Assembly: GCA_029260135.1 (NCBI GenBank)
Contig: JAJDDV010000193.1
Coordinates: 1-51,846 of the forward strand
Length of the DNA stretch: 51,846 bases
Direction: 5' to 3'
From: Phycisphaerae bacterium
GTDB lineage: Bacteria; Planctomycetota; Phycisphaerae; UBA1845
Part shown: piece by piece, positions 36,004 through 44,611 of the stretch
Layout of the letters: each line of letters opens with the position of its first letter
How positions within the stretch are numbered: the stretch's first letter is position 1
Position numbers and translations under genes: made by a program
Notes under the pieces: generated by a model
What the model saw: only the letters and a program-made list of their open reading frames with translations
What the model was told of the DNA's origin: nothing
The model's database searches: none

Positions 36004-36389
36004 TCGTACAGAAGCCCGAACACCAGGAGCGCAAAGAAGAGCCCCATGCCCAGAAGCAGGAAGCCCTTGCCCGCTTCACCACCGTTCTCGAGCGGAAGGG
36101 TGGCGCCGGTGGTCGCGGCGCCGTGGAACAACTTCGCCCACGGCCACAGGAAGATGACTTCGACGTCGAACAGGAGGAACAGCACGGCGATCATATAGAA
36201 TCGCACGTTGAATCGACGGCGGGCATCGGCGATGGGTGGAACGCCCGACTCATAGACCGAGTCCTTCACCGGACCATGCCGGCGCGGACCGACCGTGTGG
36301 GCGAGAATGAGCATCACGCCGGTGAGCAGCGTCACGACAAGGATGACGACGCCGATGGCTGCGTAAGGTTCAATCTCGGCAACGCGCAT
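35973..36389 (-). CDS. nuoA: NADH-quinone oxidoreductase subunit A
   Basis: A 138-residue three-helix membrane subunit and first gene of the nuo operon. Core motifs YESGVPPIADARRRFNVRFY and FLLFDVEVIFLWPWA are conserved. The ATG at 36389 begins the operon, so the promoter is expected in the spacer to 36623. Confidence 0.96.
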   Translation of the reverse strand: MRVAEIEPYAAIGVVILVVTLLTGVMLILAHTVGPRRHGPVKDSVYESGVPPIADARRRFNVRFYMIAVLFLLFDVEVIFLWPWAKLFHGAATTGATLPLENGGEAGKGFLLLGMGLFFALLVFGLLYEWKKGALKWE

Positions 36390-36541
36390 ACCTGTAAGGT
36401 ACCGTCCCTAATGACGATGGAGACACTTCGTCCACGGCGAACCGGGCGCCGGGGCCGGAGGTTGTTGACCGCGCCGCGCATGCTACTGCGGGTTCCCCCG
36501 GCTGTACATTACCCGTCACCAAAAACGTTGAAAATTCCGAT

Positions 36542-36554
36542 GCACGTTACGTGC
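36542..36554. repeat. Palindrome GCACGTTACGTGC upstream of nuoA
   Basis: A perfect 6-bp inverted repeat around one base, 153 nt upstream of the nuoA start and downstream of the S9 peptidase gene. It could be an operator of the nuo operon; the AT-rich stretch next to it (about 36517-36540) and a TAATGT box on the minus strand near 36505 may be part of the promoter. Confidence 0.35.
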
Positions 36555-36623
36555 CGCGCGACCTTGGGACGCGTCACGACCGAACACCGACCAAGTCCCT
36601 TCGCGGTTCGATCTTGCCGGCGG

Positions 36624-38708
36624 TCAGTGGGTGGTCGGCTTGTCATCCTTTGGCGGCTCGGTTTCGCCCAGGTAGCGATCGAACCAGGCCAGGTCCCACT
36701 GCATTTTCGCTTTCCGATGCTTGTACTTCGTGAGCCCGTGGCCTTCACCGGGATAGATGACGAGCTCCGCCGGAATCTGGAGGTATTGCTTCAGTGCGCG
36801 GTACAGCGTCTTGGAATGGGCCGCGGGCACCCGTGCATCGCCCTCGCCGACGTGAATGAGCGTAGGCGTACGCACCTTGTGGAGATTGTACAGCGGAGAA
36901 CCGGCACGATACTCCTCCGGCAGCGACCAGGGCAATCCCTTCATGTAGTTGATCACATGCCCGGGCGTATCCTCGATTCCCCACTGCAAGACCTGATCCA
37001 AGACACCTGCGCCGCTGCTGGCAACCTTGAACCGGTCGGTTTGGGTGATCAGGCAGTTGGTCAGAAAACCGCCGTTACTCCAGCCCATCACGGCGAGGCG
37101 GTCCGCGTCGGCAATGCCTCGCTCGATCATCGCGTCGACTCCGGTCAGAATGTCGGTGACCTCAATGTCGTTCTCCCGGCCGATCAACTCGACGAGGAAC
37201 CGATCGCCGTAGCCGGTCGATCCGCGGTAGTTGGGACTCAATAGCGCGTAGCCTTTGGCGGCCATCATGGTTCGTCCGTAGATCCAGAAACGCAGGCGGT
37301 AATGGGTGGCGGCCGTCGGTCCGCCGTGGATTTCGACGACCAGCGGAAGCGGTGTTCCCGGTTCATAATCAGGAGGCAGCTCGAGAATGCCCTCGACGTC
37401 GTCGCCGTTGGCCCCTTTCCACTTGACAATGGAAATCTGTGGCAGCTTCCACGTGTCGACCTGCGGATTGACCTTGGTGAGCCTCTCATAGTCGCCGGAT
37501 CGATCCACCAGGAACAGATCGCCGGGTTGTGTGGTATCGGCCAGGACGACGACGAGCCCGGCGCCCGACGGGGCAAAGCCGTAACTCGATACGACGACGT
37601 CACCGGGCGTCAGCACACTGGACTTGCCCTGTGATCCATGCTTCACGTCATGGATAGCGTAGACCCTGGCCCGCGCATGGTCTTCGCCCCGCAGGCACAA
37701 ATGGCGCGATCCACCCCGCCAGGAAACCGTCCCCCCGATCACCGTAACACCGGACGGACGGGTAAGCTCGCGCAGTGCGGAGGTGTCGCCGGACCATTCC
37801 GCGACGTAGATCCGGGTCGGGTAGCCATCGAATGAAACGGTAAACGCCAGCGCGCCACCGTCATCGGACCAGGAAATGTCGTCCAGCCAGCCGTAGGGCG
37901 AGGGATGATCGCTGCGCCACCCATCGGACGAGATCACGTCGACCTTCTTGCTGTTCGCATCCCACACGTCGACGCGCGACCATCCTTCGTTGTGGATCAG
38001 CTCTTCATCGGGCGTGGTGAGCATCGCGATGCGGCGTTGGTCGGGCGAGACCGCCATGGCGTTGATGACGCGTTTCTCGTCGATGAGTTTCTCGGTCCGC
38101 CAGTGCTCCAGGTCCAGCTTCCAAACCTGTGAAAACTTCGTGACACCGTGACCGTAGGTCAGGTCTTTGAACTCTTTGCGGAGGTCCTTCCAGTCGTCGT
38201 CGACTTGTTCATCGGCTGTGACGTAGTAGAGCATTCGGCCGTCACGCGAGAGTTCATACATGCGGATGCCGTCTTTGACGCGCGTGACCGCCTGGGGTTC
38301 CCCGCCCCCGGGCGAGATGCGCCAAACCTGCCGTTTTCCGTTGTAGGGGGGATCTTCGGCATCGCCGCGTTTGCGGCTGCTGGTGAAGTAGATGTGTTTT
38401 CCGTCGGGACTCCACGCCGGAGAACCATCGCCGCCTTTCTCGAACGTCAAACGGCGAACGGTCTTCGTTTTCGTGCCGACGACCCAGAGGTCGGTATTGC
38501 GTTTGTCCGCGGGCGGTTCCCAACGGGTCTCGGCGTAGACAACGAAATCGCCGCCGGGTGCGATCTTGCACTGTCCGAGCGTGGCCAGCGAGAAGTAATC
38601 CTCCGCCACGATGTCATGATCGCGCTTTGGCGCATTCGCCCTCGCGCCGTCGACCGTGATCATCCCGTAGATCGAAACCGCCACCAGGATCGTTCCCACC
38701 GTTCGCAT
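36624..38708 (-). CDS. S9-family serine peptidase (prolyl oligopeptidase-like)
   Basis: A 694-residue exported peptidase with a signal peptide (MRTVGTILVAVSIYGMI...). Residues 40-400 form a beta-propeller with TolB/S9-like blades such as SPAWSPDGKHIYFTS. The C-terminal alpha/beta-hydrolase domain has the nucleophile GWSNGG, the acid in GEGDARVP and the histidine in YPGEGHG. S9 acylaminoacyl-peptidase-like enzymes trim short peptides. The start has AGGA upstream. It follows the nuo promoter region but faces the same way and is a separate unit. Confidence 0.93.
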   Translation of the reverse strand: MRTVGTILVAVSIYGMITVDGARANAPKRDHDIVAEDYFSLATLGQCKIAPGGDFVVYAETRWEPPADKRNTDLWVVGTKTKTVRRLTFEKGGDGSPAWSPDGKHIYFTSSRKRGDAEDPPYNGKRQVWRISPGGGEPQAVTRVKDGIRMYELSRDGRMLYYVTADEQVDDDWKDLRKEFKDLTYGHGVTKFSQVWKLDLEHWRTEKLIDEKRVINAMAVSPDQRRIAMLTTPDEELIHNEGWSRVDVWDANSKKVDVISSDGWRSDHPSPYGWLDDISWSDDGGALAFTVSFDGYPTRIYVAEWSGDTSALRELTRPSGVTVIGGTVSWRGGSRHLCLRGEDHARARVYAIHDVKHGSQGKSSVLTPGDVVVSSYGFAPSGAGLVVVLADTTQPGDLFLVDRSGDYERLTKVNPQVDTWKLPQISIVKWKGANGDDVEGILELPPDYEPGTPLPLVVEIHGGPTAATHYRLRFWIYGRTMMAAKGYALLSPNYRGSTGYGDRFLVELIGRENDIEVTDILTGVDAMIERGIADADRLAVMGWSNGGFLTNCLITQTDRFKVASSGAGVLDQVLQWGIEDTPGHVINYMKGLPWSLPEEYRAGSPLYNLHKVRTPTLIHVGEGDARVPAAHSKTLYRALKQYLQIPAELVIYPGEGHGLTKYKHRKAKMQWDLAWFDRYLGETEPPKDDKPTTH

Positions 38709-38974
38709 GGCACTTCCTCGCTAGAATCTCAAGATGATCACCCATGGCTACTGAAAACTCCTCGTTTCCTCCGGTCGTCATTCTCGCTGAAATGATGATC
38801 CGGGCAAGTCGAACCATGTGAGACCCTCGCACCCTGGGCGTGCAGCGTGACCTCATGGGGCGGACCGTCAGCAAGCGACTGGTCGAGGTTTCGGCGCGAT
38901 TGGTGTTGACCGTTCAGCGTGTACGGCCACCGAGCCGGGGGTTGCGCCTGGAATGGTGAAGCGGAGGGACGCGA

Positions 38975-41119
38975 TCAACTCTTGCGCAGTTTGTTCCAAA
39001 ACCGCATCAGGCGACGAGCCACCGACCCGGCGACCGGTTCTGCATCGGCGGCGATCCGCACCGTACCGGTCGCACCGAACTTCAGGGTGTCCTGGCTGGC
39101 ATCGTAGAGGTCAACTGTCATCTCGAAATAGGGCTCTGCGGCATCACCGGTATCCGGATTCACCGTGACCTCACCACCGCCTTGATCGGTGAGCTGCGTG
39201 AGCGAGATACCCTTGTAGCCGCTCGGGGCAATTCTCGAAATCACACCCCTGAGAACCTGCCCGGGATCGCGGGCCGGACGAAACTCGACGTTGTCGCCGA
39301 CCTGCGCGTGCGTGCGCGTGATCTGTTCTTCCGTGAGGATCGCTCGTACTTCCCAGCGGCCCGCCACAATCGTCGCAACGGGGCTGCCCTCCGCCAGGAA
39401 CCGTCCAGCATCGACGTCCTTGAGGCTGGCGACCACGAAGCCGACGTTGGGCGCATCGATCGCGAGGTCGTCCTTCCTCGCGAGCGCCTGGCGCATGCTT
39501 TTTTCAAACGTCCGCAGGTAAACCTGTTCTTGCGTGGCACGCGCCGGATCCGAAACGAGGTAGGCCTCTCGACGGATCTCGGCGGCACGCTGCTTTCCCT
39601 CCACCTCCGCAATCCATTCGGTGACCGAGTCGTTCGTCAAGCGTACCACCGGATCGCCCGTTTGAATGTGCGATCCGATCCGGACCGGAACCTCCGAAAC
39701 AAATCCCGGTGTTCGCGATCGCACCACGGTCTCATGTTGGGCGCCGACCAGCGCGGGCGCTCGCTCATAGGACGCGATCGGTACGAAAGAGAGCCCCGCA
39801 GGCAGCGCGATGAGCGCCACCAGACTGATCACCACACCACGCGCGCGAATGTGTGCCGTCTCCTGCGCGTACCACAGGTACCCCGTCAACGAACGGAACA
39901 TGGACAAAAGCGTCATGCCGACGAACATGATGCCCATGCCGATCCCGACAACGAACATCTTCGTGGCCAGCATCGCGACGATGGCGATCATCAGACTGAA
40001 TCGATAGATCGTTGCACAAATCCCATACAACGAGAGCGTCAGGCTGTGACGAATGCCGACGCTCTCCCCCGAAGAGGGCATGCCAAGTACGTATCGCTTC
40101 AAGAGGCCCAGGTTGTACTCCCGCGAACGCTGCCGAAGATTGGGAATCTCGAGAAGATCGCTGGCGACGTAATACCCGTCGAATCGGGCGAAGGGATTGA
40201 CGTTGAAGAGGATGGTCACCACGCTGGCCAGGAGAATCACGTTATAGGCCACGCCGTGAACGAAGGATGATCCGGTCGTCGCCCACACGAAGACGGCGAT
40301 GGCGGCGAGGAACATTTCGACGTACATGCCGGCCAGGCAGACGATGAGACGCGCGCGTTTGCTCGTGAACCCCCAACACGCGCTGGCGTCCATATAGGCG
40401 CACGGCGCAAAGACGATCAGGAAGGCCCCCATCTCCGGGACCTCCCCACCGTAGTGTTTGCACGCATAGGCGTGGCCCATCTCGTGAAAGAACTTCAGGA
40501 TCAGAAGGATCAAGCCTATGAGCGGGAGGTTGCCCGTGGACAGCGTTCCGGCCAGAGGATCAAGGAGGTCACTCCAGTTCCGAAGGACTACATATCCCGC
40601 AGAGGCAATCACCACGACCCACAGCACGAAGAACCACCGGCTGAAGAGGAAGTGAAAGTACCGAACGGTCTTGTTCAGAAACGCGTCCGGATTCCAGAGT
40701 GGAATTCGAAGGAAGAGAAACCCGAGCAGTTTCTCGCGACGACGCGATAGCTGTCGCATTCGGTAGCGCCGGTAGAGTTGGCGATCGTCCGCGATGGGTA
40801 GGTGCAGAAACCCGAGCTGATGAAGCCTCATCACGAAGCGGTAGAAGGACTCTTCGTCGCCGGGTGTCAGCGTACCGGTCGCGACCAACTCCTCGAAAAC
40901 CTCACTGAGCGGCCTGCTCACGTCGATACGAACGAGTACGGCATAGTCGGCGTGGTCCAACCGCTGGCTCTGAAACGTCAGCGGGTCGCGAACGATGTAC
41001 GCCACTTCGCCCCGAAACAGATGGCGGGTGATGTCGAGATCCTCGCGAAGCCCAACGCGCACCGAACGAAGTACGCCGGTCATCGAAGGCGCCGCAGATG
41101 GTGCAGGTGCGCCACTCAT
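38975..41119 (-). CDS. M50 site-2-like metalloprotease fused to an HlyD-type C-terminus
   Basis: A 714-residue polytopic membrane protein. The N-terminal 130 residues form a soluble domain that resembles a PqqD-like winged helix (RRE fold); this is tentative. The membrane core has HEMGH (about 212-216) and NPFARFDG (about 308-315), the zinc and NPxxxxDG motifs of M50 proteases. The last 230 residues are a biotinyl-lipoyl / HlyD-like adaptor fold (SHIQTGDPVVRLTN...GRWEVRAILTEEQI). The ATG at 41119 overlaps the upstream stop (ATGA); an earlier in-frame start at 41170 is less likely. It ends the export-like cluster. Confidence 0.82.
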   Translation of the reverse strand: MSGAPAPSAAPSMTGVLRSVRVGLREDLDITRHLFRGEVAYIVRDPLTFQSQRLDHADYAVLVRIDVSRPLSEVFEELVATGTLTPGDEESFYRFVMRLHQLGFLHLPIADDRQLYRRYRMRQLSRRREKLLGFLFLRIPLWNPDAFLNKTVRYFHFLFSRWFFVLWVVVIASAGYVVLRNWSDLLDPLAGTLSTGNLPLIGLILLILKFFHEMGHAYACKHYGGEVPEMGAFLIVFAPCAYMDASACWGFTSKRARLIVCLAGMYVEMFLAAIAVFVWATTGSSFVHGVAYNVILLASVVTILFNVNPFARFDGYYVASDLLEIPNLRQRSREYNLGLLKRYVLGMPSSGESVGIRHSLTLSLYGICATIYRFSLMIAIVAMLATKMFVVGIGMGIMFVGMTLLSMFRSLTGYLWYAQETAHIRARGVVISLVALIALPAGLSFVPIASYERAPALVGAQHETVVRSRTPGFVSEVPVRIGSHIQTGDPVVRLTNDSVTEWIAEVEGKQRAAEIRREAYLVSDPARATQEQVYLRTFEKSMRQALARKDDLAIDAPNVGFVVASLKDVDAGRFLAEGSPVATIVAGRWEVRAILTEEQITRTHAQVGDNVEFRPARDPGQVLRGVISRIAPSGYKGISLTQLTDQGGGEVTVNPDTGDAAEPYFEMTVDLYDASQDTLKFGATGTVRIAADAEPVAGSVARRLMRFWNKLRKS

Positions 41120-43035
41120 AGCCACATGCGCATCCGCAGGTAGTCGATGGTTTTGTGAAACGTCAGCCACCAGACACGGCGGCGACCGATGTCCACGCGA
41201 GAAACGCCCTCCATGCCGGGCAACAACCCCGCACCGCTTGCCGAGAGATCAGCTTCGGCAATGAAGACATTCCGATGATCCCGCGTCTCCGCCGCCGGAC
41301 GCACCCATCCGATTTCGAGTGCGTGCGATACTTCCGGCTGAGCGAAGCTCGCAAAGACACCCGCCAGACCCGTTCGCGTGTCCGCTGCCAGCGCTTCGGG
41401 AATCTCGAGTTCGATCCGCCACTCATCCACCGGGGCCAGTTCGAAGAGTGGATCACCCTGCGCGACCACCGTTCCGATCATCTTGCGAAGATCGCCGAGC
41501 ACGACGATTCCGTCGATGGGCGCACGAAGGGTAGCACGCCTCGCGCGGGACGCCGCGATGTCGAGTCTGGCGCGGACCAGGTGCTGCTTGGCCAGGGCGA
41601 GGCGAACCTCCACGGGCGACTCCGCGGCCATCCCACGGTCTTTCTCCGTTTCAAGCACCGAGAGTTCCGCCTTCAGCGCGTTGATTTGTTGGTTGATGTC
41701 CCGGCGATCCAGCTCGCAGAGAACGTCGCCTCGGCGGACCAAGTCACCCTCCATCACGTACGCGACGGCGAGAACTCCCTCGTACGGCGCGGCCACGTGT
41801 CGAACCACGGCCGGCGTGACAACACTGGGCACCGTTATGCGGTATGGCATTGAACCGAAGAAGAACCCGGAAAAGAGCAGGACCGCCAATACCACCAGCG
41901 ATTTGCGGCCATACCCGCCGCGCGAAACGAGTGACGTAACTGCCGCATGCGCGCCATCGAGGACATGCTGCGCAAGACCGCGACTTGCCCGCCGCGCAAA
42001 GAGTAGCGCCGTGGCCATCGGTTCCACGCGGCTGCGAATGGCTTCGAGCTGACGTTTGGTGAAGGGTCGATCTGCGCGGTTGCGCAGACTGAGGACGGCG
42101 AGCAGCTTGTCACCCTCGCCGAGCGGAACGGAAGCAACCGCATCACCCTTCGCTGCGGCGTGCCACTGTTTGTGAATCCGATATCTTGGCGGAAGCAGGT
42201 CATCCATCCACTCGCCTTCGCGCTGGTAGGCGAGCGGCGCTTTCGCATCGAGACACTCCTCCATCGCCGCCGTCAAACTGACGATTCCCGGACTTCGAGT
42301 GCTGATCTGATCGAGTCCTGAAACGGCGAGAACCTTGACGCGATGACGCACCACGAGCCCGATGGCCACCTGCTCGCAGCCGAGCTTGTTCCGCAGCTCG
42401 TTCGTAATCGAGAAGGCCAACTCTTCGGCGGACTCGCACTTCGCCGCTTTGGCCAGGGCGGCGATCGGCGTCCGCGCCCTCGCGGCCGACGCCGCGCCCC
42501 CCGCCTTCGAGTCCTCGCTCTCGCTCGGACCGCCAAGTGCCCTCGTGCATGCGGAAGCAAGCCTCGTTAGCGATTCCAGCGTGCTCAAGTGGCGGGATAC
42601 ATCCGTCGGTCGGATCGGTGCGACAACCATCGCCAGTGCGCCTGCCGCCGATCCGGATTCTTCGTAGACCGGCGCGGATAGAAACGCCACAGCGTCGTCT
42701 CCCGCACGCGACTTGAGCAGCCTGGCTCTTGGACGGTTCTCGGTGAGGGACTCGGTAAGAAAATCTTCGAGACTCGCTTTCCAGAACTTCGGATCGGTCG
42801 GCCCGACGTGAAAATGATCGTGCAAGACCTCCGAGGCATATTGAACGTGTACGGCTGCGTAGGGACTCGCAAAGTACTTCGTCAGACACCGCAGCACCTT
42901 CGCCATGAAAGCGGACTTCGACGGCGTCGAACGCGCCAGCGACAGAATCTCGGTGTAGGGATCGCTCTGCGGCGCCTGACTAACGGTGGCGCTCGACGTG
43001 ATGTCGGGAGTCGTTTGGGGTCTGGAAATGTCCAA
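41116..43035 (-). CDS. GAF-GAF-HlyD membrane fusion protein
   Basis: A 639-residue protein. Two GAF-like domains (about 25-165 and 190-350) occupy the N-terminal half and would sense a small ligand in the cytoplasm. One transmembrane segment (SLVVLAVLLFSGFFFG, about 375) leads to an HlyD/biotinyl-lipoyl adaptor with the usual coiled-coil hairpin (CELDRRDINQQINALKAELS...). It starts with TTG (43035); no strong Shine-Dalgarno is visible, so the start is uncertain. It overlaps the M50 gene and lies 33 nt after the PilZ gene. Confidence 0.8.
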   Translation of the reverse strand: MDISRPQTTPDITSSATVSQAPQSDPYTEILSLARSTPSKSAFMAKVLRCLTKYFASPYAAVHVQYASEVLHDHFHVGPTDPKFWKASLEDFLTESLTENRPRARLLKSRAGDDAVAFLSAPVYEESGSAAGALAMVVAPIRPTDVSRHLSTLESLTRLASACTRALGGPSESEDSKAGGAASAARARTPIAALAKAAKCESAEELAFSITNELRNKLGCEQVAIGLVVRHRVKVLAVSGLDQISTRSPGIVSLTAAMEECLDAKAPLAYQREGEWMDDLLPPRYRIHKQWHAAAKGDAVASVPLGEGDKLLAVLSLRNRADRPFTKRQLEAIRSRVEPMATALLFARRASRGLAQHVLDGAHAAVTSLVSRGGYGRKSLVVLAVLLFSGFFFGSMPYRITVPSVVTPAVVRHVAAPYEGVLAVAYVMEGDLVRRGDVLCELDRRDINQQINALKAELSVLETEKDRGMAAESPVEVRLALAKQHLVRARLDIAASRARRATLRAPIDGIVVLGDLRKMIGTVVAQGDPLFELAPVDEWRIELEIPEALAADTRTGLAGVFASFAQPEVSHALEIGWVRPAAETRDHRNVFIAEADLSASGAGLLPGMEGVSRVDIGRRRVWWLTFHKTIDYLRMRMWL

Positions 43036-43068
43036 GGTGTCTTACTTTGCCTCGAAACGCGTTGAACG

Positions 43069-43500
43069 TCAGGTTTCCCACTGGGACGGCTGACCCGTCG
43101 CCGCCTGCTCCGGTAGACAGATGGGCGCAAAGAAGCGGAAGCCCGCCTCGAACGCATCCTCGCGGACCAGCCGACATCGTACGCATCGGGCAAACGTGAG
43201 CGGAATGTCGAGGGTCGCGCGATCGAACTGCATACGGTAGATATCGCCGACACGGGTCGGAATCGGGAACACCGCTTTGAGTCCGCCTTCAGAGATGTCG
43301 CCGGTGACACCCTTGACCTTCAGGCTCAGTAGTTCGCTCGAGTTTCCCGGCTGCAGAATCACCGGAGCTTTGACCGTCAAGCGAAAATGCGCACGTTGAC
43401 GGCGAATCTCGTCGGGCGTATTACCGGACAGTTCCTGAAGCAGCGCAAAGGCCTCGTCTTCGTTGACCGAATCTACAAGAGGATCGACATCATCTAACAT
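43069..43500 (-). CDS. PilZ-domain c-di-GMP-binding protein
   Basis: A 143-residue protein. After an acidic N-terminal helix, RRQRAHFR (about 33-40) supplies the RxxxR loop and DISEGGLKA supplies the (D/N)xSxxG motif of PilZ domains, which bind cyclic di-GMP. It could gate the neighbouring export or adhesion machinery. Start 43500 is an ATG preceded by GGGGA. Located between two HlyD-type genes. Confidence 0.88.
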   Translation of the reverse strand: MLDDVDPLVDSVNEDEAFALLQELSGNTPDEIRRQRAHFRLTVKAPVILQPGNSSELLSLKVKGVTGDISEGGLKAVFPIPTRVGDIYRMQFDRATLDIPLTFARCVRCRLVREDAFEAGFRFFAPICLPEQAATGQPSQWET

Positions 43501-43515
43501 CACAGATTCCCCGGC

Positions 43516-44484
43516 TTACGGCGTTCGCTTCTCGGTTCGGGCACCCCTCTCAGGATCGTGCGGCGCTGCATCAGCCTCAGCGTTTCTCCGCAGGTTCACC
43601 GCATTTCGTGCGCTCCCCTCTGAAAAGTCGACCGTGACCCTCAAACCGGACAACCAGACTCCGTCTTCGTTGGGGACGCTGACTTTGACCTTGAACGTCT
43701 GACTCGCCGCATCGGCCACCTGGCTGGCAAACGTGACGACGCCGTTTCGGGTTGTCCAGCGGTCATCGGCGGGACGCACACGAACCTCATGTCCCCTGTG
43801 GATGAACGGCGCCAGCGCCAACGGGCAATCCACCTGGACCTGTATCGGATCGAGCTGGACCAGCGAGACGATTCCCTCCAACGGGTCCACCGTTTCTCCG
43901 GCGTGCTTCAAATGCTGCGCCACGTACCCGGAAAACGGCGCGCGAAGTCGGAACTCGTCAAGCAGTGCTTGCTCGCGCTGATACGCGAGATTGGCCTGGC
44001 TGCGACGGAACCTCGCCAACGACGCTTCGAGACGCGTCACCTCGAACTCGGCCCGAGCATCGCTGAGCTCTTTCGACGACGCAAAGTCATCACCGAAGAG
44101 GGCCACCAGGCGATCCCATTCGCGTTTGGCGTGTTGCCAGCGAGCGTCGGCGAGTTCGACCTCCAGCGTGGTTTCCGCCGCCGATTTGGCCAGTTTGGTT
44201 TTCGTGGACTGGACCTTATCGTCTAGCACGACCACGACCTCACCGACCCGCACGACCGCGCCTTCGGATACGGGAACGCCGGCGATTCGGGCGGACAGCA
44301 CGGACGCCAGATCTGCCGTCTGAGACGGCGACGTGATCCCCTCGACACGCCACTGCGCCTCGATCGTTTCGTGATCTGCGCTTGGCTGTCCAGTGGGTTG
44401 CGCGCTCACACCGGCGGCTGATTGCGTCAGCCAAACCGCCATGACCGCACTGCCGACCCCGACTTTTCGCCGCGACGGAAACAC
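43516..44484 (-). CDS. Periplasmic HlyD/RND-type membrane fusion protein
   Basis: A 322-residue exported adaptor. A signal peptide (MFPSRRKVGVGSAVMAV...) is followed by a beta-barrel/lipoyl fold (IAGVPVSEGAVVRVGEVVVVLDD) and a long coiled-coil hairpin (about 100-180). A second lipoyl half (APFSGYVAQHLKHAGETVDP) follows. The start is GTG at 44484 with a perfect AGGAGG 7 nt upstream. The order and spacing suggest one operon with PilZ, GAF-HlyD and M50 genes. No ABC ATPase, RND pump or outer-membrane channel gene is in view. Confidence 0.88.
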   Translation of the reverse strand: MFPSRRKVGVGSAVMAVWLTQSAAGVSAQPTGQPSADHETIEAQWRVEGITSPSQTADLASVLSARIAGVPVSEGAVVRVGEVVVVLDDKVQSTKTKLAKSAAETTLEVELADARWQHAKREWDRLVALFGDDFASSKELSDARAEFEVTRLEASLARFRRSQANLAYQREQALLDEFRLRAPFSGYVAQHLKHAGETVDPLEGIVSLVQLDPIQVQVDCPLALAPFIHRGHEVRVRPADDRWTTRNGVVTFASQVADAASQTFKVKVSVPNEDGVWLSGLRVTVDFSEGSARNAVNLRRNAEADAAPHDPERGARTEKRTP

Positions 44485-44524
44485 CCGGAAACCTCCTGGC
44501 TGGTCCGATATTTCTCGCGTAATC

Positions 44525-44547
44525 AGAGCGCGCGCAATGCGCGCTCT
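44525..44547. terminator. Perfect hairpin between the giant surface gene and the HlyD gene
   Basis: AGAGCGCGC / GCGCGCTCT, a 9-bp perfect stem with a GCAAT loop. It lies 65 nt past the stop of the giant gene. There is no U-tract on either strand, so it may be a processing, attenuation or Rho-associated stem that lowers expression of the export genes relative to the giant gene. Confidence 0.45.
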
Positions 44548-44611
44548 ACTGCGGCTTTTCGGCTCACGGCCGACAGGTAGTTAGTTAGATGTGACCGCTT
44601 GTCGCCGCGTT

